The notes beneath the pieces were generated by a model that saw only the letters and a list, made by a program, of their open reading frames with translations, had not been told where the DNA came from and did no database searches. Source: UBA1858 sp965227695 (lineage in GTDB: Bacteria; Pseudomonadota; Gammaproteobacteria; UBA4575). From it: a stretch of DNA of 64,000 nt. Positions 47,786-56,751 of this stretch are shown piece after piece. A program made the position numbers and the translations under genes. The stretch spans positions 1 through 64,000 of the forward strand of contig OZ245760.1 of assembly GCA_965227695.1 (NCBI GenBank), read 5' to 3'. Positions within the stretch are counted from its first letter, which is position 1; each line of letters opens with the position of its first letter.

Positions 47786-49189
47786 GTGTTATCAAAAGAT
47801 ATCATCAGCTCATTAAGAGATATTTTTCCCGCAGACCAGTTATTACTGGAACCGGCAGACTGCTGGCCATATGGGTATGACAATAGCAAAAAGCATCATC
47901 CTCCCGACGCGGTAGTTTTTCCACTCACACACCAGCAAGTCGAAAATTGTGTCAGGCTATGCAATCTTCACCGGTTACCACTCACAACACGCGGCCGTGG
48001 TACTGGCACAACCGGCGCCTCTGTCCCGACTTCGGGTGGCATTATATTATCCATGGAGCGTATGACGGATATCATTGCCTTTGATCCTGGTAATCGAAGT
48101 GTCAGAGTGCAAACTGGAATCACCAACGCTGCCTTGCAGTCTTTTCTCAGACAGCATCATTTCTTTTGGGCACCGGACCCAAGCAGTGCGGACTTTTGTA
48201 CAGTTGGTGGCAATCTCGCATGCAACGCAGCGGGGCCCCGAGCCATTAAATATGGGACGACGCGAGACAATACCCTGCAATTAAGGGCGGTTACCGGCCA
48301 TGGAAAGTCCATTTCCACTGGCAGCAAAACAACCAAATGTGTGGTTGGTCTTGACTTGACACGCCTATTGATTGGCTCTGAAGGTATACTTGCAGTGATC
48401 ACGGAAGCGGAATTAAAAATTCTTCCATTACCTCCGGCAAGACATTGCATCCGAGCGATGTTTCATAATCATCAGGAGGCATGTGCTGCAATTCAGACTA
48501 TTTCCGGACAAATACATACACCCTGTGCGATAGAGTTTCTAGACCACCATGCACTGGAGTTAATCCGCACCCACAGCCATGTTTCATTACCTGAAAATGC
48601 CAACGCAATGCTCATGGTTGAAGTGGATGGTGACCATGAAACACTAGCAATAAGTAGCCGGTGCATATATAACCTACTTGCGCAACATGAATACATAGAC
48701 CTTCAACGGGCAGAAAATGAGAAAGAAAGAACGGCTTTATGGCAAGCGCGCAAGGCACTGTCCCCGATATTACGAAATCTTGCACCCAATAAAATTAATG
48801 AAGACATAGTTGTGCCCATCCCCAATTTAAGCAAGTTAATTGATGCACTCGACCAGCTGTCATCTTCATACTCTTTGCCAATTGTTAATTTTGGTCATGC
48901 CGGAAATGGCAACCTGCATGTCAACATTATATATGATGCCAGTGATCAAAAACAAAATAGCCATGCAACCCAGTGTCTTGATGAGATATTCGACATCACT
49001 TTAAAATTTGAAGGGACAATATCCGGAGAACATGGAATAGGCCTCAGCAAGCGTGATTATGTGAACAGAGAAATAGGTATCGATGAATTAACACTCATGA
49101 AAGCCATAAAGCTCCAATTTGACCCTCACGAAATATTGAACCCGAATAAAAGCCTGCCCAACCAGACTCATCATAGAACATCACATTAG
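47786..49189 (+). CDS. FAD-linked oxidase, GlcD / D-2-hydroxyacid dehydrogenase family
   Basis: About 467 aa from GTG at 47786. An N-terminal PCMH FAD-binding domain (TTRGRGTGTTGASVPTSGG and GGNLACNAAGPRAIKYG) and a C-terminal FAD-oxidase_C domain ending with GTISGEHGIGLSKRDYV, LMKAIKLQFDP and LNPNKSLP. Such enzymes oxidise glycolate, D-lactate or D-2-hydroxyglutarate. No GlcE, GlcF or lactate permease is nearby, so the substrate is open. The frame also has a TTG at 47750, which would overlap diaA by 23 nt; neither start has a strong ribosome site. Confidence 0.8.
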   Translation: MLSKDIISSLRDIFPADQLLLEPADCWPYGYDNSKKHHPPDAVVFPLTHQQVENCVRLCNLHRLPLTTRGRGTGTTGASVPTSGGIILSMERMTDIIAFDPGNRSVRVQTGITNAALQSFLRQHHFFWAPDPSSADFCTVGGNLACNAAGPRAIKYGTTRDNTLQLRAVTGHGKSISTGSKTTKCVVGLDLTRLLIGSEGILAVITEAELKILPLPPARHCIRAMFHNHQEACAAIQTISGQIHTPCAIEFLDHHALELIRTHSHVSLPENANAMLMVEVDGDHETLAISSRCIYNLLAQHEYIDLQRAENEKERTALWQARKALSPILRNLAPNKINEDIVVPIPNLSKLIDALDQLSSSYSLPIVNFGHAGNGNLHVNIIYDASDQKQNSHATQCLDEIFDITLKFEGTISGEHGIGLSKRDYVNREIGIDELTLMKAIKLQFDPHEILNPNKSLPNQTHHRTSH

Positions 49190-49251
49190 ATTTCACACAA
49201 TGCACAGACAGGCAGGTAACCTATCATCATGTGCCGAAGGCTACCATTGAA

Positions 49252-49325
49252 ACATGCGAAAGCATGTGACTGACCTGTGTTGACAGCCTGATACCATGTT
49301 TCTGTATATGCATCAGGATCAGGCT
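49252..49325 (+). repeat. Cluster of inverted repeats, possible structured RNA
   Basis: ACATGC-GAAA-GCATGT (49252-49267) is a perfect stem with a GNRA loop. Then AGCCTGAT (49285-49292) can pair with ATCAGGCT (49318-49325), or its CCTGAT part with the adjacent ATCAGG (49312-49317), so two alternative stems exist. It lies directly after the FAD oxidase gene. Confidence 0.45.
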
Positions 49326-49375
49326 AGAAATTATATGTTTACTGAGACACCATTATTCCCGGTGGAGATGATTTC

Positions 49376-49513
49376 ATGCGTCTTTCTCAGGGCTCATTCC
49401 CACACGCATCAGCCGTTTTTGATAATGTGATATTGGGAGGTAATTCGTGCCTTCATACTTGCTCGGCAGACCAGACTGGCATTCTTTGTGCAGCCAGCAA
49501 ATTCAAGGCTTAA
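49376..49513 (+). CDS. Possible 45-aa small protein
   Basis: ATG at 49376 with GGTGGAG seven bases upstream, stop at 49511-49513. The product is 45 aa with three cysteines (NSCLHTC and GILCAA), no membrane segment and no family I recognise. It might be real because of the good ribosome site, or a chance ORF in a gap. Confidence 0.28.
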   Translation: MRLSQGSFPHASAVFDNVILGGNSCLHTCSADQTGILCAASKFKA

Positions 49514-49580
49514 AATACTTAAGCAGCAAAACTTGACTTGTGAAAAAATTTACATATTAGTCAGTCGTAATCAGATAACA

Positions 49581-50804
49581 CTAGTCAGTTTGTTGTGTAG
49601 ACTTGTTACCTGCAGTAACAACCTTATCTGACAGACTGTCGGGCAGAAAATCCAACACGGCTATTCCGACAGTAACAATTAACAGGGCGATGGCTACACC
49701 TGCCAAGCCCAGCAATATTTCCCATATGCTTGGCGTATATTGTGTCACATGACCATCGAAGAACGAGCTTGTGACTTCCATTCCCGGGAACATCTCCAGT
49801 GGAAATGCCTGCCCCCCCACGACAATGACATAAACTTGTGCCAAACCACCTAAAATCACCATGGCGCAAACTGCGGCAAGCGTCTTACGACAGTTTCTTG
49901 TTTGAGGCAAATAAATCAGCGCCAGCGGGATTATCCCGCCTATGATTACCTGCCCAACCCAGAACATGAGTGTGTAAGTGCCACCCTCCAGCAGAAGAAA
50001 CTTTTCCACCTGGTGATGTTCGGTGGCATATAGATTTGTTAAGTGGTACACCGCAACAAAGTACAAAATACTGGCAATAAAAATACCCAGTAAAGTGCGT
50101 AATTTATTCAGAATATAATCACCCAGAGGCCGGTTAGTCCAGGTATAAGCGGCGAGAAGCACTAAAATGAAAAAAGCCATTCCAAACGCGAATGACATAA
50201 TAATAAACATTGGTGCAAGCATTGCTGTGTCATAGGCACTGCGTGCGACCAGGAAACCAAAAATTGAGCCGGTACCGGTCGTCAAAATTAACCGCCATAT
50301 AAACGCGACCAACCCTGCCTTTTTACTATATTTTTGCATGCCGGGATCCATCATCCACCATAAGTAAATTCCGACAATGACAAAAAAGCCCGTGTATAAA
50401 AAGATATTCCACGCAAATATTGATTTAAAATTATATTTCGTCATGGCAACAATAAGTCGGTCTGGTCGTCCCAGATCGAGTACCAGCACAACAAGCCCGC
50501 CTGCCAACAGAGCCAGGGCCAGTAACGCAGATAATCGCGCCAGTGGTTTATATTCAATTTTTCCAAAGACAGAGGCAATTGATGCCGCATTGAGTGCGCC
50601 AGATGCAGCAACTATCATAAATATTGCAAATACATGGGGTAATCCCCAGACAATCTGATTATCCATTCCGGAGATGACATGCCCTTCAACTTCCATATGA
50701 TGAGCTGAAAGTAACCCAATCAGCGTGACCAAGGCCAGTCCAGCCAGTAACGCCCAGAATTTACCTGAACGGGCTTCTATTGAGCTATATCTAAGTGTTT
50801 CCAT
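49581..50804 (-). CDS. dsrP: DsrP, NrfD/PsrC-type membrane quinone oxidoreductase subunit
   Basis: 407 aa with about ten membrane segments, NrfD family. In the DsrMKJOP complex it exchanges electrons with the quinone pool together with the periplasmic ferredoxin DsrO and the triheme DsrJ. It starts 4 nt after dsrO. It is the last dsr gene here; dsrN, dsrR and dsrS do not follow. Confidence 0.95.
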   Translation of the reverse strand: METLRYSSIEARSGKFWALLAGLALVTLIGLLSAHHMEVEGHVISGMDNQIVWGLPHVFAIFMIVAASGALNAASIASVFGKIEYKPLARLSALLALALLAGGLVVLVLDLGRPDRLIVAMTKYNFKSIFAWNIFLYTGFFVIVGIYLWWMMDPGMQKYSKKAGLVAFIWRLILTTGTGSIFGFLVARSAYDTAMLAPMFIIMSFAFGMAFFILVLLAAYTWTNRPLGDYILNKLRTLLGIFIASILYFVAVYHLTNLYATEHHQVEKFLLLEGGTYTLMFWVGQVIIGGIIPLALIYLPQTRNCRKTLAAVCAMVILGGLAQVYVIVVGGQAFPLEMFPGMEVTSSFFDGHVTQYTPSIWEILLGLAGVAIALLIVTVGIAVLDFLPDSLSDKVVTAGNKSTQQTD

Positions 50805-50808
50805 GCTG

Positions 50809-51603
50809 TTATAAACCTTGATATCTAACGCCAGTATTTAAACCCAGATCAGCCCGAATTTGTGTTCCACCGAACTTTTTGAGCTGTTTTGATATTTCGC
50901 TGTCCGGATCATTTAAATCGCCAAAAATAATCGCCTGATGGCCTTCTGTCTGGCACGCTTGAGCACAGGCTGTTGTATTTTCACCCGCATCGACTTTATG
51001 CACACACATGTTGCAGGAATCTACACAACCTTTACCACGCGGAGTAGCCGGTAATTGATTTTCCAATTTCTCATGTACAAAAGATCGCGCCTTATAGGGA
51101 CAAGCCATCATGCAGTACCTGCATCCAATACAAGTATGCATATTGACCAGAACTATTCCATCCTCGCGTTTAAAAGAGGCACCTGTTGGACATACATCAA
51201 CACAGGGGGGATGTTCACAATGCTGACACATCACCGGAAATGACTGGCTGTGTTCGGTTAGAGGGTCTGTGACGGTAATCTTTCTGATCCATTGCGAATC
51301 AGTTGTTGAACCCTCTTCGGGCCATAAACCATGCTCGTCATTACATGCAGTCACACATGCATCACAGTCTTCCGTACATTGATTGATATTGATCAACATC
51401 CCCCAACGCACCGCGTCTGTCACCGGTTGATTTGCCGGTTTCGCCCCGGCGGTTTGGTACAGCATTACTCCTGGTGCAATGGCTAATCCTGACACCCCGA
51501 CAATACCACCGATAAGTGAGCGTTTTGACTGGTCTATATCCGAATCAGCAGAAGGTCGGGGTCGACGTATGAATTGATATGCTTTTGAGACTACCTTGTT
51601 CAT
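50809..51603 (-). CDS. dsrO: DsrO, periplasmic ferredoxin-like iron-sulfur protein
   Basis: 264 aa. Four cysteine clusters for [4Fe-4S] centres, including CTEDCDACVTAC, CQHCEHPPCVDVCP, CIGCRYCMMACP and CVDSCNMCVHK. DsrO is exported by the Tat pathway in other organisms; here the signal region (about residues 25-50) reads SKRSLIGGIVGVSGLAIAPG, so the twin arginine is Lys-Arg. The stop codon region is followed by dsrP. It overlaps dsrJ by 4 nt. Confidence 0.94.
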   Translation of the reverse strand: MNKVVSKAYQFIRRPRPSADSDIDQSKRSLIGGIVGVSGLAIAPGVMLYQTAGAKPANQPVTDAVRWGMLININQCTEDCDACVTACNDEHGLWPEEGSTTDSQWIRKITVTDPLTEHSQSFPVMCQHCEHPPCVDVCPTGASFKREDGIVLVNMHTCIGCRYCMMACPYKARSFVHEKLENQLPATPRGKGCVDSCNMCVHKVDAGENTTACAQACQTEGHQAIIFGDLNDPDSEISKQLKKFGGTQIRADLGLNTGVRYQGL

Positions 51604-52094
51604 TTTGACTGCGCTGATAGTAGTTTTGATCGTAAGATGAGTTCGCTGGCATCCACATTCAGATGTTGATGCGGATCCGTTCCATCAGCCTGATGTTGCT
51701 TTATTGCTTCGCGTACTGCGGACTCGGGTCGGTCCGCATGACATTGGAAACAATCAATACTGACTGCCGTATAAGTATGACAACTGGCACAAAAATGCTG
51801 TTCACTATTTGAGTATCGTGCATATTTACCTTCTGCATTGGGCGTAATGTGGCACTCAATACAGTTTTTCAAACTGTGCTTGGTTGTGCGAATTCCATGT
51901 ATGACGGTCTCATCACGCTGATGAAGGATTGTTTCAAAGTGATTGGTACGCATCCAGTCCGGATCTTCAACGCACTGATCTCCTTTTGGCGGAGGCACTT
52001 TGGAACCATCTGCAATTGAGGGCATGCTGATAAGGGCCAGTAGCAAACCTGCCATGACGCTACTTAGGATGTTTATACGGGTAACTTTCATCAT
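51600..52094 (-). CDS. dsrJ: DsrJ, periplasmic triheme cytochrome c
   Basis: 164 aa. A signal peptide (cleavage likely after SIA, residue 28) and three CxxCH haem sites: CIECH (78-82), CASCH (102-106) and CFQCH (115-119). Cys41 (GDQC) is at the place of the cysteine that ligates one haem in Allochromatium vinosum DsrJ. A 244-nt gap separates it from dsrL upstream. Confidence 0.95.
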   Translation of the reverse strand: MMKVTRINILSSVMAGLLLALISMPSIADGSKVPPPKGDQCVEDPDWMRTNHFETILHQRDETVIHGIRTTKHSLKNCIECHITPNAEGKYARYSNSEQHFCASCHTYTAVSIDCFQCHADRPESAVREAIKQHQADGTDPHQHLNVDASELILRSKLLSAQSK

Positions 52095-52338
52095 ATTTAT
52101 ATCGTACTTTTATTACCGGCTCTTCCTGCATCCACCTGATGGAGCAACCATGATGATATTTAATCTTGCCAAACATGAATCACTGTTGGTATTTTCACAT
52201 ATTTACCAGGCATTGTATTTAAGTTACATCAAGATAACAGTCGTCCACACTGTTATCTCAATGTTGAAAGGGACACATTACTATACCCTCTTTATGTTGT
52301 GTTATGTCTATCAGGACAGTACCAGCAACAGGTTCCTG
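52095..52338. other. 244-nt gap between dsrL and dsrJ with a stem-loop
   Basis: An unusually long gap inside the operon. AGATAACAGT (52232-52241) and ACTGTTATCT (52249-52258) form a perfect 10-bp stem with a 7-nt loop. There is no T tract on the minus-strand side, so it is more likely an mRNA processing or stability element than a terminator. A plus-strand open frame across the gap is hydrophobic noise. Confidence 0.6.
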
Positions 52339-54291
52339 TTAATGATCCCCCAATGCCATATCAATGTACCCGGTCGGGCAGACGTCTGCGCAGATATGAC
52401 AGCCAATGCACTTATTGTAGTCAGTATCAACATATCGCCCGGTGGTTGATTTGTCTTTGTTGACACGGAATACCGCATCCTGAGGGCAGTAAATTACGCA
52501 GTTATCACACTCGAAGCACATCCCGCAGCTCATGCAGCGATTAGCTTCTTCTACAGCCTGTTCTTCGGTAAGACCAATCATGCGCTCTTCAAAGTGTCCC
52601 AAAACTTCCTCGGAACCTGGAACAATGTTTTCTCTCAGCACGCGTGGCGTGTATTCAAAATGCCCTAAAAATAATCGATCTGCGGAAATAATCTCTTGAG
52701 CAGAACGATCTTCATAATTATGCACAGAGAAACCTGCCGAATCGGAGCCACGTGTTTCACCTACTGTATAGTCTTCGGGTTCCAGTCCTGTTTCCTGTAG
52801 TTTTTCTAACAGGCTAAAGTGGTGCACATCAACTTTGGGACGCTTTTTGTATTCTTTGTCATTAAGGTAGAAATCGACACTATCCGCGCATATCGAAGCC
52901 TGACCAATAGCGGTTGTCAGGAGGTGCGGCCGAATGATATCACCACAAACAAAATGCCCTTTTTTGCCGGGGACCTGATAATGCTTATCAGCATCCATCA
53001 GACCGCGGCCATTATCAAATTCTTCCAGCCCCTCGAGGTCACCGCCCTGGCCAATCGCCGCAACAATAAGATCACATTCGATATCATATTCAGTGCCTTC
53101 TACCGGCGTAGGACGACCATCCTTCATTTCACATTTGGCCATACGTAATGCCGTGGCGCGACCTTCATCGTTTACAATAACTTCTACAGGCATGACACCA
53201 TTATCGATACGCACGCCTTCATGCAACGCATCGTGAACTTCATGTTCAGCAGCTGTCATTTCTTCCCGCTGGAATAAAGAAGTAAGAGTCACATCTGCTC
53301 CTTCACGCGCCGCGGCAAATGCAGAGTCGTGTGCCACATAACCACCGATGACATATTCAGGCGCTTCTTTTTTATCCAGGCTAGGGATCTTCCCTAAACG
53401 ACGCGCAACAGATACCACGTCGATAGAGGTATCACCACCACCGACACAGACGACACGATCAGCTGTTACCTTAAGAATGCCTTTGTTAAATGCCTCGAGG
53501 AACTTAACACCAGACACACAGTTTGGTGCATCCCCATTTGGGACCGGCAAGCTTCGACCTGTTTGACAGCCAAGCGCCCATACCACAGCATCAAATTCTT
53601 TTTCCAGGTCCTCAGCACTGATATCACGGCCTACACGAGTATTGAGACGGACTTCGATATCGCCCATATCAAGAATACGCTGGATTTCGGCATCGAGAAA
53701 ATCTCGCGGCGTTCGATAACCCGGGATGCCATACTTGAACATGCCGCCAAGTTCATCGTGGTCATCAAATATGGTACTGGCATGGCCTTTGCGACGCAGT
53801 TGATAGGCTGCTGCTAGACCTGCCGGCCCACCCCCTACGATAGCAACACGCTTGCCACTTAATGACGCAGGCGCTTCAAACTTGTAACCTTCTTTAGTCG
53901 CGGTGTCACCAATATACTGTTCTACTGCATTGATTCCCACGTAGTCTTCAACATGATTGCGGTTGCATCCTTCCTGACACGGAGCCGGACAGACCCGTCC
54001 CATCATGGACGGGAAAGGGTTGGCATCGGTGGAGCGGCGAAATGCATACTCCTGCATGGTCACACCTTCCGGTGGACGTTCAATCCCCCTGACTATGTCC
54101 AGCCAGCCGCGAATATCTTCACCCGAGGGGCAGCTTCCCTGGCAGGGCGGCGTTCGATGTACATAGGTTGGACATTTATGTGATTTGTCACCTTCAAATA
54201 TTTGATCGCCAAAATTACCCCATTGGTAATCGCCATCTTCAAACTTGCGAAACGTAAGCTTGTAAGACATTTCATCCTTTGATGTTGCCAT
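52339..54291 (-). CDS. dsrL: DsrL, NAD(P)H:acceptor oxidoreductase of the Dsr system
   Basis: 650 aa. N-terminal cysteine-rich part (CQGSCPSGEDIRGW, CPAPCQEGCNR) as in the glutamate synthase small subunit, then FAD (VAIVGGGPAGLAAAYQL, about 148) and NAD(P)H (RVVCVGGGDTSIDVV) folds, and a C-terminal pair of ferredoxin motifs (CMSCGMCFECDNC, CIGCHICADVCP). DsrL serves electron exchange for DsrAB in sulfur oxidisers. It starts 36 nt after dsrK. Confidence 0.95.
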   Translation of the reverse strand: MATSKDEMSYKLTFRKFEDGDYQWGNFGDQIFEGDKSHKCPTYVHRTPPCQGSCPSGEDIRGWLDIVRGIERPPEGVTMQEYAFRRSTDANPFPSMMGRVCPAPCQEGCNRNHVEDYVGINAVEQYIGDTATKEGYKFEAPASLSGKRVAIVGGGPAGLAAAYQLRRKGHASTIFDDHDELGGMFKYGIPGYRTPRDFLDAEIQRILDMGDIEVRLNTRVGRDISAEDLEKEFDAVVWALGCQTGRSLPVPNGDAPNCVSGVKFLEAFNKGILKVTADRVVCVGGGDTSIDVVSVARRLGKIPSLDKKEAPEYVIGGYVAHDSAFAAAREGADVTLTSLFQREEMTAAEHEVHDALHEGVRIDNGVMPVEVIVNDEGRATALRMAKCEMKDGRPTPVEGTEYDIECDLIVAAIGQGGDLEGLEEFDNGRGLMDADKHYQVPGKKGHFVCGDIIRPHLLTTAIGQASICADSVDFYLNDKEYKKRPKVDVHHFSLLEKLQETGLEPEDYTVGETRGSDSAGFSVHNYEDRSAQEIISADRLFLGHFEYTPRVLRENIVPGSEEVLGHFEERMIGLTEEQAVEEANRCMSCGMCFECDNCVIYCPQDAVFRVNKDKSTTGRYVDTDYNKCIGCHICADVCPTGYIDMALGDH

Positions 54292-54327
54292 AACGTTGCT
54301 CCTGGTTACCTGATCCCGTTAATAAAG

Positions 54328-55878
54328 TTATGCTGCTTCTTCAGTGTTTGTTGTATCTTCACCGCCCGAGCGATCGTCTTCATCAGTCTGCCCTGTCAAG
54401 ACGATTGCATTACTGACTAGCTGATGGACGCTGACAATCTGGTCCATGCTGAAATCGTAATATGGGAACACTTTGGAAAACTGACTCTTGCATATCGCAC
54501 AGATAGCTGCCATGTGTGTTACACCATTATTATCCACTACGTGTTTGAGCGCTTGCATACGTGGCATGGCGCCTTTTACCCGTAGCTCTATTAAATCATC
54601 AGTGAGCAGCCCACCACCGCCACCGCAGCAATAAGTTCCTTCTTTAATCGCATATTCCGGCATGTCATAGTAGTTATTGCAGCACGCCCGAATAATATCT
54701 CTTGGAATTGTAAATTGACCCCCCGGAGTATCACCCATACGTGAGGCGCGCGCGACATTACATGAGTCATGATATGTGAGGGTCATATGGTCATTACCAG
54801 ACTTATCCAGCTTGATTTTGCCGTCATTGATTAGCCCGTGAGTCACCTCACAAATATGCTGTGGTACAGGATATTTCGGATCCAGGAAATCAAAAGGCCC
54901 GGCAAGCGTATTCAAAAAGCTGTAAGCGACTCTCCAGGCATGTCCGCATTCGCCGAACACTATCCGCTTTACACCAAGATCAATGGCTGCCTTGCGGATG
55001 CGCATGGCGAGTTTGCGCATATTTTCGTAACTGCCAATAAACATTCCGAAATTTGCAGCCTCGCTGGCATAAGAACTCATTGTCCAGGAGATTCCGGCTT
55101 CATGAAACACTTTGGCATAACCGATTAAACCGTCGATATGTGGCTCTGCAAAAAAGTCGGCAGAAGGCGTGACAAGCAGTACTTCTGCACCCTTCACATC
55201 AAGAGGTAATTTAACACTCACCCCGGTATCATCTTCGATATCTTCTTCAAGACCTTCCAGCGTGTCGATCAGGGCCGGCTCAGGCAACCCCAGGTTATTA
55301 CCCAGTGTTTGTGCTTTACCAATAATTTCGTTGCAATATTTCTGACCTTTACCCACAGCGTCCATCACTTCGCGCGCAGCCATTGATATTTCTGCGGTAT
55401 CAATCCCGTATGGACAATAGACGGAGCAACGACGACACTGTGAGCACTGGTGAAAATAGGTGTACCAGTCATCCAGCACTTCTTCAGTCAGGTCTTCGGC
55501 ACCAACAAGCTTAGGAACAAGCTTTCCAGCGAGCGTGTAGTAACGACGATATACTTTGCGGAACAGGTCCTGTCGGGCCACTGGCATATTTTTTGGGTCC
55601 GTTGTTCCCAGGTAGTAATGACATTTATCGGTACAGGCACCACATTTCACACAGGAATCAAGAAATACTTGCAGTGAACGATACTTTTCAGTTAATTCAC
55701 CCATTTTATCGATGGCAACCTGCTTCCAGTTGTCAACCAGCTCACCCGGGTAACCCAACGGTGTCTGGAATTGCTCCTTTGCCACAAATGGCTGGCTATG
55801 GGCCATGGCCCCTTCTTTTAACTTGGGAATAATCGGGTATTCTCTTAACTCGGGAGTGTCAAATTCTGCAGCTGCCAT
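54328..55878 (-). CDS. dsrK: DsrK, HdrD-like iron-sulfur catalytic subunit
   Basis: 516 aa. Two [4Fe-4S] motifs (CVKCGACTDKC and CSQCRRCSVYCP) and CCG-type cysteines (GECGHAW, CCGGGGGLL) that hold a special [4Fe-4S] centre as in heterodisulfide reductase HdrD. It is thought to act on the DsrC disulfide or trisulfide on the cytoplasmic face. Starts 2 nt after dsrM ends. Confidence 0.96.
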   Translation of the reverse strand: MAAAEFDTPELREYPIIPKLKEGAMAHSQPFVAKEQFQTPLGYPGELVDNWKQVAIDKMGELTEKYRSLQVFLDSCVKCGACTDKCHYYLGTTDPKNMPVARQDLFRKVYRRYYTLAGKLVPKLVGAEDLTEEVLDDWYTYFHQCSQCRRCSVYCPYGIDTAEISMAAREVMDAVGKGQKYCNEIIGKAQTLGNNLGLPEPALIDTLEGLEEDIEDDTGVSVKLPLDVKGAEVLLVTPSADFFAEPHIDGLIGYAKVFHEAGISWTMSSYASEAANFGMFIGSYENMRKLAMRIRKAAIDLGVKRIVFGECGHAWRVAYSFLNTLAGPFDFLDPKYPVPQHICEVTHGLINDGKIKLDKSGNDHMTLTYHDSCNVARASRMGDTPGGQFTIPRDIIRACCNNYYDMPEYAIKEGTYCCGGGGGLLTDDLIELRVKGAMPRMQALKHVVDNNGVTHMAAICAICKSQFSKVFPYYDFSMDQIVSVHQLVSNAIVLTGQTDEDDRSGGEDTTNTEEAA

Positions 55879-55880
55879 AT

Positions 55881-56603
55881 TTATTTACTCTCCAGCTTGA
55901 TTGCCCAGGGCGCGACATGCCGTTGCTCTCTGGGATTATCGACCTGATTTCGCGTCGGGCTAAAGAACACGCCAGGAGCATGTAAAAGTTTTGAAATAGG
56001 AAAAATGGCCATTAAAACAATGACCAGCAATAAATGAACCACAAGCACAATATCTGTTGGCATTGTTCGTATATCAAACACCATCAGGCCCATCAGATAT
56101 GATTTAAGTGTAACGATGTCGGTATGGGTAACAAACGTCATTAGCGCACCTGTGACTCCAATGCCTATAATCAGTAATAACATGAGGTAGTCTGAAGGTG
56201 CGGATATGAAGCGGACTCGGTCAACAACGATACGTCGTAACAGCAACCCTGCAAGGCCCAGTAGCATCAGAAATGACGCGTATTTACCAAAAGGCTGTAT
56301 CAACTCTACCCACCACCATACAGGATCAGTGAAGTATCTTAAGTGACGCAATAAAACAAGCAATAAGCCAAAATGAAACATCCACCCGAACAGCCATATC
56401 CACTTATTGGATTTAAACAGGCTTTCAAAAATTGTGACTTCCTTGATCATCCGGAATGCAACGCCTGAGCGTGACGTAGGTGCCGGCGTTGTCGGTATTT
56501 TTAGAGGTGCCGGGCTCTTAATATATTTTCGTATTCGGTACGCTGTGCCCAATATCAGTATTGCCGTCGCAGCATAGAATAAAATGGCAAATAATATAGA
56601 CAT
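55881..56603 (-). CDS. dsrM: DsrM, membrane cytochrome b subunit
   Basis: 240 aa with about five membrane segments, related to nitrate reductase gamma subunit NarI. It passes electrons between quinones and DsrK. The 148-nt gap to dsrC upstream contains a long inverted repeat. Shorter than the 330-aa DsrM of sulfate reducers, as usual in sulfur oxidisers. Confidence 0.94.
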   Translation of the reverse strand: MSILFAILFYAATAILILGTAYRIRKYIKSPAPLKIPTTPAPTSRSGVAFRMIKEVTIFESLFKSNKWIWLFGWMFHFGLLLVLLRHLRYFTDPVWWWVELIQPFGKYASFLMLLGLAGLLLRRIVVDRVRFISAPSDYLMLLLIIGIGVTGALMTFVTHTDIVTLKSYLMGLMVFDIRTMPTDIVLVVHLLLVIVLMAIFPISKLLHAPGVFFSPTRNQVDNPREQRHVAPWAIKLESK

Positions 56604-56636
56604 TAGCTAGGAACAATGGAGGTTTGAAAATCTGGG

Positions 56637-56736
56637 AAAAACAGGTGATACAGAGCGTGTAGCAACGATCCATACTATTGTGTCCAATCCGCATTCAATG
56701 CATTTTGATTGTGTTATCACTGAATCACCTGTTTTT
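56637..56736 (-). repeat. Long inverted repeat between dsrC and dsrM
   Basis: AAAAACAGGTGAT (56637-56649) is perfectly repeated as ATCACCTGTTTTT (56724-56736), 13 bp with about 74 nt between the arms, extended by a mismatch and CAG/CTG. On the transcript strand the stem ends with TTTTT, so it can act as a partial terminator or 3' stabiliser after dsrC. Confidence 0.75.
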
Positions 56737-56751
56737 GTGGCGGTCTAATAT

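Larger units (their letters stand above)
49190..49580. other. 391-nt region between the FAD oxidase and the dsr operon end
   Basis: The two flanking genes converge here. It contains a GNRA-capped hairpin (49252-49267), a nested pair of inverted repeats (49285-49325), a 45-codon ORF with a ribosome site (49376-49513) and a TTAAGC hairpin (49508-49524). No T-rich terminator was found for either operon. Confidence 0.6.

Noticed and set aside
49201..49325. Cyclic-di-GMP (GEMM) riboswitch, suggested by the GNRA hairpin and nearby ACC bases
   Set aside because: The conserved GACGCAAAGCC segment after the hairpin is missing, and there is no gene downstream on that strand to control.
52000..52449. 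Plus-strand 149-aa ORF across the dsrL-dsrJ gap
   Set aside because: It overlaps both dsr genes, has no ribosome site and no family resemblance.
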